Origin: Pseudomonadota bacterium
GTDB taxonomy: Bacteria; Pseudomonadota; Gammaproteobacteria; Pseudomonadales; Azotimanducaceae
NCBI GenBank assembly: GCA_027624035.1
Contig: JAQBUI010000036.1
Coordinates: forward strand, 1 to 40,904
Length of the DNA stretch: 40,904 nucleotides
Direction: 5' to 3'
Both the position numbers and the translations under genes were made by a program. Shown here in pieces: positions 24,860 through 34,014 of this stretch; within the stretch, counting starts at the first letter, position 1, and each line of letters begins with the position of its first letter. The notes below the pieces were generated by a model. That model was not told the origin of the DNA. It did no database searches and saw only the letters and a list, made by a program, of their open reading frames with translations.

Positions 24860-24871
24860 TGGTGACTGCCC

Positions 24872-25438
24872 GTGAATAATGCTTACGCAGCGCTCGTTGA
24901 TCTTGCGTCTCGTAGTGCGGAGGTCTGGCAGGAATTGCCGGCCGCTGACAGTGAGCAGACACATTGGACGGGCCTCGGTTTCAATCTTCTGGGACAGCGC
25001 TTCGTTGTTCCCATGGATGAGGTCGCTGAACTGATGCGAGTACCGTCGGCAACCCGGCTTCCAGGCGTCAAGAATTTCGTCGTTGGTGTTGGCAATGTTC
25101 GAGGCCGGTTGATGGCGGTGCTGGACCTTGCCATGTACTTTGGAGAGCCTTCCCAACTGGCCAGTAGCCAGCGTCGGGTACTGGCCTATGAGTATGACGA
25201 GCAGTATGTTGGATTCATCATTGATGAGTCCTACGGGATGCAGCATTTTCCGAGCGAGGCCTATGACGAGGATGTTTCGGATGTCGCCGGGATTTTCAGG
25301 CCCTATCTACAGGGCAGCTACCGGGTAGCTGGCACCCAGTGGCCCGTGTTGAGCCTGGTGGCGTTGGCAGAAGACCCCAAGCTGGAGAAACTTGCGCTGG
25401 AGTCCCCGGCGCCTGGGAGAGCAATCAATGGCAACTAA
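24872..25438 (+). CDS. pilI: CheW-like coupling protein PilI
   Basis: PilI links the receptor PilJ to the ChpA kinase. The 188-residue protein is a single CheW domain, with LGQRFVVPMDEVAELMRVP, LPGVKNFVVGVGNVRGRLMAVLDLAMYFG and YVGFIIDESYGMQHF matching the family. The start is GTG: an in-frame TGA nine bases upstream excludes longer forms and no ATG is close. Its 3' end overlaps pilJ by 11 bases. Confidence 0.94.
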   Translation: MNNAYAALVDLASRSAEVWQELPAADSEQTHWTGLGFNLLGQRFVVPMDEVAELMRVPSATRLPGVKNFVVGVGNVRGRLMAVLDLAMYFGEPSQLASSQRRVLAYEYDEQYVGFIIDESYGMQHFPSEAYDEDVSDVAGIFRPYLQGSYRVAGTQWPVLSLVALAEDPKLEKLALESPAPGRAINGN

Positions 25439-27437
25439 ATCCAACATGCTGCGCAAACCGGTCATGGTCGTGCTCGTCGTCCTTCTGGTCGCGCTGCTGG
25501 GTGCGTTCGGGATCAACTTCTATCTTGTGCAGGAGGGCCTGGATCGTACCGGATCATATATCAGCTACGCCAACAAGCTTCAGGTCATCGCCCAGCGGAT
25601 CGCCAAGCATGCGGTCAATGCTGCCACTGGCAATGTGGCGGCGGTCAGCGCGCTGTCCGCCAGTAGCGATGAGTTCGAGACGACTTTCAATAGCCTGAAA
25701 GAGGGCAATCCGAGCGAGGGGCTGCCAGCGACCTCGGGTGCGCCAGGGGCCCGGCTGAATCAAATCGATACATTGTGGCTTCAGACAAAGGGTCACGTAG
25801 AGCTTATCGTTGGTCATCAGAATACCATGATGGAACTGAGGGACATCTCTGCGGACATGGCGATCGACTTCTCCGCCATGCAACAGGAGAACAATAAGGT
25901 CGTGGCTGCGCTGTTGCGACTATCGACTCCAGCCAATGAGGTGGTCCTGGCCCAGAGGCAAGCGGTTCTGATTGAGCGCATGTCCAGAAGTATTGAACGA
26001 ATGCTCGAAGATACGAGCTCTGGCCTTGCCGACAACTTCACGCGGGACAGCCAGAGTTTCAAGCGGACGCTAAATGGTTTTGTCAGCGGCAACCGCGACC
26101 TGTTGCTGACGGCCGTGACCGATAGCGAAGTGCAGACCAGCCTGACGCGTATGGAGGAACTGTATCGATCCATCACGGCACGGGTAGTGGATATAACGGC
26201 TCGCGCGGGTGACGTGATTCAGGTCCGAAGTGCCGCAGATTCACTCTATGCCGGTTCAGATGAATTCAGTGGCGTCCTTGATATGCTGATCAATGATTAC
26301 AGGGAGGCAGGCACTGACGGGTTGGCGTCTCCTGTCAATGGAATCGTATTTGGTGCCCTGGCACTCGTGGTATTCCTTGTGATCGCGGTGGTTGCCTATC
26401 GTGGCGCCAGGAAGAGCGTAGGAGAGGCCGCCGTCAGAAATGAGGAGAACCAGGCCGCGATTCTTCAACTGCTGGATGAATTGGCCGACCTTGCGGACGG
26501 TGATTTGAGGGTACAGGCGACCGTTTCCGAGAGCTTCACCGGGGCGATCGCCGACTCGATCAACTTTTCCATCGATCAAATGCGAGCACTTGTTTCCAAG
26601 ATCAACGATACCTCCGCGCAAGTTTCCACTGCAGCCGACCAGACCCAGCAGTCTGTGTCTCAGCTGTCCCAGGCGTCCCAGAAGCAGGCCGCCGAGATCG
26701 CCGATGTTTCCACAGCCGTCGATGAGATGGCGGTGTCCATTGACATGGTGTCCTACAACGCGGCGGAGTCCTCTTCGGTTGCAGAGCGATCGGTGGAAAT
26801 TGCCAATCAGGGGGCAGAGGTCGTTCAGAATACGATCGATGGTATGGACAAGATCCGCGGTCAAATCCAGGAAACGGCGAAGCGGATGAAGCGGCTTGGT
26901 GAGAGTTCTCAGGAGATTGGTGACATCGTGGCGCTGATCAACGACATCGCCGACCAGACTAATATCCTGTCGCTCAACGCGGCGATTCAGGCCTCGATGG
27001 CAGGGGACGCCGGCAAGGGTTTTGCTGTAGTCGCCGATGAAGTTCAGCGTCTGGCAGAACGATCTGGTGCGGCTGCGAGGCAGATCTCGGCGCTGGTCAA
27101 GACCATCCAGAGCGATACGAACGAGGCGGTTTCATCCATGGAACAGACCACCGCAGAAGTCGTTCAGGGTACCCGCCTGGCACAGGATGCAGGCGTGGCC
27201 CTCGGAGAGATCGAGGGCGTCTCGAAATCCCTGGCCGAAATCATTGAGATAATTTCTGACGCTGCGAGGCAGCAGGCAGCGTCAGCCGGGAAGATCTCCA
27301 ACACGATGAAGTCCATTCAGGAGATCACCTCGCAAACCACGGACGGTACGAAGACCACGGTGACGGCGGTAGGTAATCTGGCTGAGATCACGAATCAGCT
27401 ACGTGCATCGGTCACCGGCTTCAAACTGCCAGAGTAG
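25428..27437 (+). CDS. pilJ: Type IV pilus methyl-accepting chemoreceptor PilJ
   Basis: PilJ is the inner-membrane receptor of the Pil-Chp system and is thought to sense pilin or surface contact. The 669-residue protein has TM1 (about 11-32), a periplasmic region with two PilJ-type helical modules (about 35-300), TM2 (about 303-325), a HAMP-like segment and a cytoplasmic coiled coil. The signalling tip DQTNILSLNAAIQASMAG is near residues 507-525, followed by GFAVVADEVQRLAERS. I place the start at MATKSNML, after GGGAG and inside pilI. Neither the methyltransferase PilK nor a CheB protein is encoded nearby, so adaptation by methylation is doubtful. Confidence 0.96.
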   Translation: MATKSNMLRKPVMVVLVVLLVALLGAFGINFYLVQEGLDRTGSYISYANKLQVIAQRIAKHAVNAATGNVAAVSALSASSDEFETTFNSLKEGNPSEGLPATSGAPGARLNQIDTLWLQTKGHVELIVGHQNTMMELRDISADMAIDFSAMQQENNKVVAALLRLSTPANEVVLAQRQAVLIERMSRSIERMLEDTSSGLADNFTRDSQSFKRTLNGFVSGNRDLLLTAVTDSEVQTSLTRMEELYRSITARVVDITARAGDVIQVRSAADSLYAGSDEFSGVLDMLINDYREAGTDGLASPVNGIVFGALALVVFLVIAVVAYRGARKSVGEAAVRNEENQAAILQLLDELADLADGDLRVQATVSESFTGAIADSINFSIDQMRALVSKINDTSAQVSTAADQTQQSVSQLSQASQKQAAEIADVSTAVDEMAVSIDMVSYNAAESSSVAERSVEIANQGAEVVQNTIDGMDKIRGQIQETAKRMKRLGESSQEIGDIVALINDIADQTNILSLNAAIQASMAGDAGKGFAVVADEVQRLAERSGAAARQISALVKTIQSDTNEAVSSMEQTTAEVVQGTRLAQDAGVALGEIEGVSKSLAEIIEIISDAARQQAASAGKISNTMKSIQEITSQTTDGTKTTVTAVGNLAEITNQLRASVTGFKLPE

Positions 27438-27454
27438 AGCAAGGTAGCATCGAT

Positions 27455-28753
27455 ATGAGCGCATCCCAAGACTATGTAGCTCTGGATTGGATCAAGGGCG
27501 AGATCGGCCAGACGCTGAAGCAGGCACAACAGGCACTCGAGGTGGTTGCGGAATCGCCTGAGGATCTCGGCAGCCTGCGCTCCTGCCTGACCGCGATCCA
27601 TCAGGTCCATGGCACTTTGCAAATGGTCCAGCTCGCGGGACCGACCCAGGTCGCGAGCGAGATGGAACAGCTGTCCCAGGCATTGATGAATAACAATGTC
27701 CCCGACGTAGGACGTGCCCAGGAAGCTTTGATGCAGGCGATTCTGCAGATGCCCGGTTATCTTGACCGGATTCACCGGGAGCAACAGGACCTGGAGGCCA
27801 ACTACCTGCCGATCGTCAATAGCCTGCGAGTGGCCAGAGGTGAGCAGCGAATTCCGGGGGCTGCAGCCGCTTCCGGTCCGGACCTCGGTGCGTTCGTTGG
27901 CCCTGCCCAGGACAGCGCCGTGGTGGCCTATGGATCAGGAAATGGCACCGTCCAGCTTCCCAGGTTGCGAGTCCGATACCAGAAGGCACTGGTGGCCGTG
28001 CTCAAGCGAAGCAACGCCCGGGAAAACCTGACGCTGATTGGCAAGATCTTCGCCATGCTGACCAGGCTGTGCGGTGCTTCGCCCATAGGCAATGCATCGG
28101 TGCTGGGGCTGGCCATCATCGAAGGTGTGACAGGTGGCGCGATCAAGCTGGATAACTCCGTCGCTGGCCTGTTGAAGTCATTCGACAAGGCAATGAAACA
28201 TCTCATTGACCGGGGTGCGGCCGGGTTGAGTGACGGGATTGACGATGAACTGGTGCTTGGGATGATCAGGGTGATCGACAGCGCCACTAAAGAGACACCC
28301 AGAATCCAGGCAGCAAGGGCGCTCGTTGCATCGCCGGGTGACGATCAGGGTGACGACGAGCGCGGGATGGGACTCGGTCCGGATGATGAAACGCTGAGTA
28401 CCGTTGCCGCGATCATTCGGGAGGAACTGGCCTCTGTAACGGACAAGCTTGACTTGTTCGTCAGGTCAAGCGATCGAAACAACGAAGCTCTGCTGGAGCT
28501 TCTGCCTTTGTTGGTTCAGATCTCCGGGACGCTCACTGTGGTGGGCCTGACTGATCATCAGCAATCTGTTGAGGGTCAGGTTCAATTCCTGCGGACGCTC
28601 GATTCCGGTGGGGAAAGCCCGGACGACGAACAACTGCTCGATATGGCCCGGGCGCTGCTGCAGATCGAATCTTCTCTGGCAGTATGGCCGGAGAAGATGA
28701 GGGCGGTGACGGCGACTCCTTTGGCGACCTCAGTGACGCCCAGGCGGCGGTGA
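27455..28753 (+). CDS. chpA: ChpA N-terminal part (FimL-like domain), separated by a frame change
   Basis: This 432-residue product corresponds to the N-terminal region of ChpA, which is also related to FimL. It is almost wholly helical, with an Hpt-like bundle lacking the phosphorylatable histidine (AIHQVHGTLQMVQLAG near 47-62) and a second helical region (about 165-400). Homology appears to end at LLQIESSLA (about 400-408). The remaining residues, to an Arg-rich end, look like out-of-frame reading. The larger chpA frame starts at 28684, inside this one. The simplest reading is one gene interrupted by a single-base change, but a genuine two-gene split cannot be excluded. Confidence 0.8.
   Translation: MSASQDYVALDWIKGEIGQTLKQAQQALEVVAESPEDLGSLRSCLTAIHQVHGTLQMVQLAGPTQVASEMEQLSQALMNNNVPDVGRAQEALMQAILQMPGYLDRIHREQQDLEANYLPIVNSLRVARGEQRIPGAAAASGPDLGAFVGPAQDSAVVAYGSGNGTVQLPRLRVRYQKALVAVLKRSNARENLTLIGKIFAMLTRLCGASPIGNASVLGLAIIEGVTGGAIKLDNSVAGLLKSFDKAMKHLIDRGAAGLSDGIDDELVLGMIRVIDSATKETPRIQAARALVASPGDDQGDDERGMGLGPDDETLSTVAAIIREELASVTDKLDLFVRSSDRNNEALLELLPLLVQISGTLTVVGLTDHQQSVEGQVQFLRTLDSGGESPDDEQLLDMARALLQIESSLAVWPEKMRAVTATPLATSVTPRRR
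28573..28753 (+). other. chpA frame junction
   Basis: The first chpA frame is open to 28753. The second is open from 28573 (after a TGA at 28570-28572) and has its first ATG at 28684. At 28675-28686 the sequence reads TCTCTGGCAGTATGG. One added base (for example GGCAGGTATGG) would join ...ESSLA to MAGEDEG in one frame. No Shine-Dalgarno sequence precedes the ATG, and no long homopolymer marks an obvious error or slippery site. Confidence 0.75.
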
Positions 28754-31700
28754 TCCGGGAGACCAGAAACGGCCTGGCGCGGTGTCGCGATTGCATTGTG
28801 GAATTCGTCTCATCGGACTTCGACCACGACAAGATCGAAACCCTCGGTGCTGATCTGATGGCACTACGTGGTGGACTCCTGATGGCCAATCAGGGTCGCT
28901 CGGGTGATGTACTCATTTCCGCCGCTCGCTATGCAGGGCAAGTCGTCAGTCAGCACAGTCGTCCTGAGCTATCTGAACTGGACGATCTTGCCGATGCGAT
29001 TACCAGCATCGGCTACTACCTTGAGAGACTGATCGAGAACGCCAACGATCCGTACCTGCAGATGATTGAAGTCGCTGAGGCTGCGGTGGACAAACTCGGT
29101 TTTCCCGTTGGCGAGGAGGCTCGCCTGGAGTCCGGTGGATCCGTCACGCCTGCCCACGATATTGAGGAGTCACAGGAATCCGACAGCGCGACGTCGACTG
29201 AAGACACAGATTTTGAGACGGACGGTTCAGATGCAGAAGTCGAGGAGACAGAAGCAACGGCACCTGAGTCGGCCGAGCAAGCTGAACACGCTGAGCAGGT
29301 TGAGCAAGCCGAACATATTGAGCAACCTGAGCACATTGAACAGGAAGATGACGACGATCTGATCGACGAAGAAATCCTCGAGATCTTCGTTGAGGAAGCT
29401 GAGGAAGTCCTGGAGACGATCAATGAGTTCCTGCCGGTGTGGCAGGCCAATCGTGAGGACGAAGGCGCTCTGACAGAGGTCCGTCGTGCCTATCACACTC
29501 TGAAGGGTAGTGGTCGCATGGTGGGTGCGACGGTGGTGGGTGAGCTCGCCTGGTCCGTTGAAAACGCGCTGAATCGGGTGATCGACGGTACCATCAGTGC
29601 TGATGATGCCTTGATGGCTCTCGTCCGGGAGGTGACTGATCGGGTTCCCGAGGGCATCGAGTATTTCCAGCAGCGAAACCAGGGGGCCTTTCAGGTCGAC
29701 AGGCTTGTGCAACGTGCGGAGGCTCTCGCGGAGGGCCGGGCTCTGTCGGACGATGTGGATACTGCGGCCCTGGCACGGTCGGACTCACCGGAAGTTCCGA
29801 TGCCCGAAGATGTCTCAGACACGCAGCCGGCATCTGAGCTGTCTGAAGTGGCCGGGCCACCATCTACAGAACCCGATGTCCAGGTAGAGAGCGGCGTTGA
29901 GACATCGGTGCAGGACATCGAAAGTGACAATCAGGAATCGTTCGCTCTTGCGGACATCGATGACGAGTCGCGGCCCCCTCTCGAATCGGTCGAGCCGCCA
30001 TCGGAATCGGATGATATTCAGGTACAGGACCTTGAGGTGGAGGACGACGATTCGTTCTCCCTGATGGACATCGAGGACGATGGGCAGGGGCCACTTGAAT
30101 CGTCAGACGCGTCGCCGCAAGTGGACGACATGCAGGTGGAAGACATCGAGATGGAGGACGACGATTCGTTCTCCCTGATTGACATCGAGGACGATGGGCA
30201 GGGGCCACTTGAATCGTCAGACGCGTCGCCGCAAGTGGACGACATGCAGGTGGAAGACATCGAGATGGAGGACGACGATTCGCTCTCCGTGATTGACATC
30301 GAGGACGATGGGCAGGGGCCACTTGAATCGTCAGATGCGTCGCCGCAAGTGGACGACATGCAGGTGGAAGACATCGAGATGGAGGACGACGATTCGTTCT
30401 CTTTGTCGGATATCTCGCCAGATCATGCTGCGGATGAACTGGATGAAATCTTCCTGGAAGAAGCATTCGAGAAGCTTCAGCTGGTCCGTGATTATCTGGC
30501 GGCCCCAGGGGTTGTAGAAGGTGAATTGGTCGCTGCGCTTCATACGCTAAAGGGCAGTGCTGCGGTTGCAGGGGTTCCTGTGATCAGTCAGATCGCCGGG
30601 CCGCTTGAGCAGCTTGCCCTGCAGTCTCTTGGACACACGCCGGATCAGGCGTTCCGGGAGAAAGTCCTGACGGGTGCGAATCTCATCGAACAGGTGTTGG
30701 GCAATCTGAGCCTGTACAGGGAATCACTGGCGGGAGTGGACGAATATCTCCTTGGCTTCGAGCAGATTGATCGCGCGACCTTTCGCTTCGATGACATTCG
30801 TTTGCTCAGCCAGGTCCACAGCATTGCAGATGAGTTTGAGTTCCTTGATGTTCCAGCGCTGGTACAGGAACTGATGCATGTCAGGACCCAGGCGGAAGGC
30901 ATCGGACATCAGGAACTGCTGCCGCTCGTGACAGTCCTGATCAGCCTCTATCAGAAGGCCGATGCGGCGGGTAGCCTGATCGAAGGACTCATCGATGGTC
31001 TGCAGGCAGGTCACGACGAGTTGCTGCGTCTGTTTGACATGATCGCAGCGGGCCAGAGTGCAACCTGTGATCCGGAGTTGCTTGCCCGCCTGAATGAGCT
31101 GGATTCCGTATCGGTCGCAGGGCAGGAAGAAGCCACCGAATCGGCAGGCGTTGAACAAGCCACGCCCGAGAGCGAAGCGTCTGACGGTCAGATAGAACTT
31201 CCCGCCGACGACGTTGATGAAGATGTTCTCCCGATCTTCCTGGAGGAAACAGAAGAGCTCATTGAGGGGATTGATCAAAGCATTCTCTCCTGGAGTGAGT
31301 CACCTGACGACCGGGCACACCTTGACAACCTGCTGCGCCATTTGCATACCCTCAAGGGTGGCGCGCGTATGGCAGGCATTGCAAGCCTGGGTGAATTCAC
31401 ACACAACTTTGAGACCTTCCTGATTGGGTTGCAGAATCACCCGAGGCCCCTCGATGATGCGTTCTTCTCGCTGCTCAATCAGCAGCAGGATGAGATTCTT
31501 CGGCGAGTGGAAATCTATGTGCGGTTCGCCGATGGTGAGGATGTGTCCGCGGAACTCGATGCCATGCGCTTTAGCAGCCCCATTGGCACCAGCAGCGCCG
31601 CGACGGTCGTTCCAGAGCAAATTGCAGAACAGGTAGAAACAGTGGCCTCCGGGCCATCAGTTTCGGCAGACGCCGTCCCGGCGCCGGTCGCTTTGCCCGC

Positions 31701-34014
31701 CGATGAAGTGGATGAAGATATCCTTCCAATCTTTCTTGAGGAATCCGAAGAACTGACCGAGGGCATCGATCAAAGCATTCAGAGCTGGAGTGAGTCCCCC
31801 GACGACATGACTCATCTGGACCATCTGCTCCGCCATTTGCATACCTTGAAGGGCGGTGCTCGGATGGCGGGGCTCAATAGTCTCGGCGAATACGCCCACA
31901 ATTTCGAGACTTACCTGATTTCAGTGCAGCAGAATCCGATTCATCTGGATGATGGATTCTTTTCGCTTGTCAATCAGCGCCAGGATGAGATCACCCGCCG
32001 GCTTGAGATCTATAACCGACTGGCGGCCGGGGAGGCTGGTCAGGAAGAACTCACGTCCATGATGCAGGTGACGGAGCCCGACGTGGCCTCACCCGCCACG
32101 GTTGACACCGATGACGCCGCCCAGACGCAGTCAGTTGACGAGCCCGAGGCCGTCGAACCCGCGGCAAGGGAAGCAGACAAGGGGAGCGCCACGCATTCGG
32201 CCGAGATGGTAAGGGTGTCGTCGGACCTGCTCGAAGAACTGATCAGCCTTGCCGGGGAAGCCAGCATCACCCGCGGCCGGATAGAACAGCAGATTTCGGA
32301 TTTTGGTGACGCCATCGATGAGATGGAGGGCACGATCAGTCGAATCCGTGAACAGGTGCGTCGTCTTGAGATTGAAGCGGAGTCCCGGGAAACACTGTTG
32401 TCCCACCGGTTGGAGGAGGGGGATGGCGCATTTGATGAGTTGGAGATGGATCGCTATACGCTGCTACAGGAGATATCCCGATCTCTGAACGAAGGCTCCT
32501 CGGACATGATGGACCTGAAGGATACGCTGACCAACCGCAGTAGAGATGCCGAAACACTGCTGCACCAGCAGGCCCGGATTGCCGGTGAATTGCAGGAGGG
32601 TCTGACGCGCACCCGGATGGTACCGTTTGCACGCCTGATCCCGCGGCTGCGCCGGATTGTTCGCCAGGTGAGCGCAGAAATCGGCAAGTCTGTCAGGTTT
32701 GATGCTTTCAACGTCGAAGGTGAACTGGACCGGAGCGTTCTGGACCGAATCGTTGCGCCCCTTGAGCACATGTTGCGTAACGCGGTCGATCACGGAATTG
32801 AATCTGCCGAGAAGCGCCGGGCCGCGGGCAAGCCCCCGCAGGGAAGAATCAGTTTGCGACTGTCCCGGGAGGGCGGCTACGTGGTTCTGCTGATCAGCGA
32901 CGATGGCGGCGGTATTAACGTTGACGCCGTGAGAAACAAAGCGATCGAACGTGGGCTGATGACTGCGGAATCGCAGATTTCAGATAGCGAGATCATGCAG
33001 TTTATTCTTCATGCCGGCTTCAGCACAGCACAGAAACTGACCCAGATTTCGGGACGTGGTGTTGGGATGGACGTGGTGGTCAGTGAGATCAAGGCTCTCG
33101 GCGGCACCGTTACCATTGATTCCACTTTGGGCGTAGGGACTGAGTTTTCGATACGCATCCCGTTTACGGTGTCGATCAATCGGGCGCTCATGGTGGTGGT
33201 GCACGATGAAACCTATGCGGTCCCTCTGAATACCATAGAAGGCATTGTGCGCGTGAGCCCCTATGAACTTGAGGCGTATTACCAGCCGGAGGCACCGCTG
33301 TTTGAGTATGCCGGGCAGCCCTACCGGCTCCAGTATATCGGCCGGATGCTGGATAAATCAGACAGTCCTAATCTTGAGGGCCAGATTGCGCCGCTGCCGG
33401 TCATTCTGGCTCGAAGTGGGGACCACGCCGTGGCGCTGCAGGTAGACCGGGTGATTGGTTCCCGGGAAGTCGTAGTGAAGTCGCTCGGCCCCCAGTTCAA
33501 CGAGGTAGGCGGCATTTCGGGCGCGACCGTGCTGGGTGATGGCAGTGTTGTCATCATTCTGGACGTGATGGCGCTGGTGCGAAGTTATGAAGCCCTGCAG
33601 GTTCAGCAGCCTGTGGCTGATGAGTCAGAGCCAGAGCCAGTGAAAAAGGTTCGCACGGTCATGATCGTTGATGATTCGGTCACCGTTCGAAAGGTCACCT
33701 CAAGACTGATGGAACGTCAGGGCTGGGAGGTCATTACAGCAAAGGATGGTCTTGATGCCGTCACCCAGCTTCAGGACATCTACCCGGACGTCGTGCTGCT
33801 CGATATCGAGATGCCGCGGATGGACGGATTCGAGGTGCTTCGTCGGGTTCGCAGCGAAGAGAGACTGGCGGGGCTGCCAATCATCATGATTACTTCCCGC
33901 ACCGGCGAGAAGCACCGTCAACAGGCTCTGGAACTCGGCGTGAATGAGTTCCTTGGAAAGCCTTTTCAGGAAGCCAGCCTGATCAGCACAATCAACCAGG
34001 TCATCAATGACTAG
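28684..34014 (+). CDS. chpA: ChpA hybrid chemosensory histidine kinase (main part)
   Basis: This CheA-type kinase, 1776 residues in this frame, controls twitching. Four Hpt domains carry the HTLKG motif at His 271, 620, 888 and 1053. They are separated by acidic linkers that include a 114-bp repeat. A dimerisation helix pair follows (DLLEELISLAGEASITRGR, about 1185). The kinase domain has the N box MLRNAVDHGIE (about 1363), DDGGG (about 1406) and GRGVGMD (about 1457). A CheW-like domain follows, and a C-terminal receiver with acceptor Asp 1707 (VVLLDIEMPRMDGF). P. aeruginosa ChpA has six Hpt plus Ser- and Thr-variant domains, so this version is simpler. Hpt domains three and four are near duplicates. 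The start at 28684 is probably artificial because of the frame junction. Confidence 0.93.
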   Translation: MAGEDEGGDGDSFGDLSDAQAAVIRETRNGLARCRDCIVEFVSSDFDHDKIETLGADLMALRGGLLMANQGRSGDVLISAARYAGQVVSQHSRPELSELDDLADAITSIGYYLERLIENANDPYLQMIEVAEAAVDKLGFPVGEEARLESGGSVTPAHDIEESQESDSATSTEDTDFETDGSDAEVEETEATAPESAEQAEHAEQVEQAEHIEQPEHIEQEDDDDLIDEEILEIFVEEAEEVLETINEFLPVWQANREDEGALTEVRRAYHTLKGSGRMVGATVVGELAWSVENALNRVIDGTISADDALMALVREVTDRVPEGIEYFQQRNQGAFQVDRLVQRAEALAEGRALSDDVDTAALARSDSPEVPMPEDVSDTQPASELSEVAGPPSTEPDVQVESGVETSVQDIESDNQESFALADIDDESRPPLESVEPPSESDDIQVQDLEVEDDDSFSLMDIEDDGQGPLESSDASPQVDDMQVEDIEMEDDDSFSLIDIEDDGQGPLESSDASPQVDDMQVEDIEMEDDDSLSVIDIEDDGQGPLESSDASPQVDDMQVEDIEMEDDDSFSLSDISPDHAADELDEIFLEEAFEKLQLVRDYLAAPGVVEGELVAALHTLKGSAAVAGVPVISQIAGPLEQLALQSLGHTPDQAFREKVLTGANLIEQVLGNLSLYRESLAGVDEYLLGFEQIDRATFRFDDIRLLSQVHSIADEFEFLDVPALVQELMHVRTQAEGIGHQELLPLVTVLISLYQKADAAGSLIEGLIDGLQAGHDELLRLFDMIAAGQSATCDPELLARLNELDSVSVAGQEEATESAGVEQATPESEASDGQIELPADDVDEDVLPIFLEETEELIEGIDQSILSWSESPDDRAHLDNLLRHLHTLKGGARMAGIASLGEFTHNFETFLIGLQNHPRPLDDAFFSLLNQQQDEILRRVEIYVRFADGEDVSAELDAMRFSSPIGTSSAATVVPEQIAEQVETVASGPSVSADAVPAPVALPADEVDEDILPIFLEESEELTEGIDQSIQSWSESPDDMTHLDHLLRHLHTLKGGARMAGLNSLGEYAHNFETYLISVQQNPIHLDDGFFSLVNQRQDEITRRLEIYNRLAAGEAGQEELTSMMQVTEPDVASPATVDTDDAAQTQSVDEPEAVEPAAREADKGSATHSAEMVRVSSDLLEELISLAGEASITRGRIEQQISDFGDAIDEMEGTISRIREQVRRLEIEAESRETLLSHRLEEGDGAFDELEMDRYTLLQEISRSLNEGSSDMMDLKDTLTNRSRDAETLLHQQARIAGELQEGLTRTRMVPFARLIPRLRRIVRQVSAEIGKSVRFDAFNVEGELDRSVLDRIVAPLEHMLRNAVDHGIESAEKRRAAGKPPQGRISLRLSREGGYVVLLISDDGGGINVDAVRNKAIERGLMTAESQISDSEIMQFILHAGFSTAQKLTQISGRGVGMDVVVSEIKALGGTVTIDSTLGVGTEFSIRIPFTVSINRALMVVVHDETYAVPLNTIEGIVRVSPYELEAYYQPEAPLFEYAGQPYRLQYIGRMLDKSDSPNLEGQIAPLPVILARSGDHAVALQVDRVIGSREVVVKSLGPQFNEVGGISGATVLGDGSVVIILDVMALVRSYEALQVQQPVADESEPEPVKKVRTVMIVDDSVTVRKVTSRLMERQGWEVITAKDGLDAVTQLQDIYPDVVLLDIEMPRMDGFEVLRRVRSEERLAGLPIIMITSRTGEKHRQQALELGVNEFLGKPFQEASLISTINQVIND
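29269..29343 (+). repeat. Short intragenic repeat encoding EQ/EH-rich hexapeptides
   Basis: Four approximate 18-bp units encode AEQAEH, AEQVEQ, AEHIEQ and PEHIEQ in the acidic linker just before the first canonical Hpt domain of ChpA. Low-complexity linkers between Hpt domains are expected, but the regular hexad suggests slippage. Confidence 0.7.
29926..30410 (+). repeat. 114-bp tandem repeat in chpA (38-residue acidic linker repeat)
   Basis: Nearly identical units begin at 30040, 30154 and 30268, with a partial unit at 30382; a more diverged unit precedes them from 29926. Each encodes 38 residues of the form EDDDSFSLxDIEDDGQGPLE followed by SSDASPQVDDMQVEDIEM. The repeats lie between the first and second Hpt domains and lengthen an acidic, probably disordered linker. 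Confidence 0.95.
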
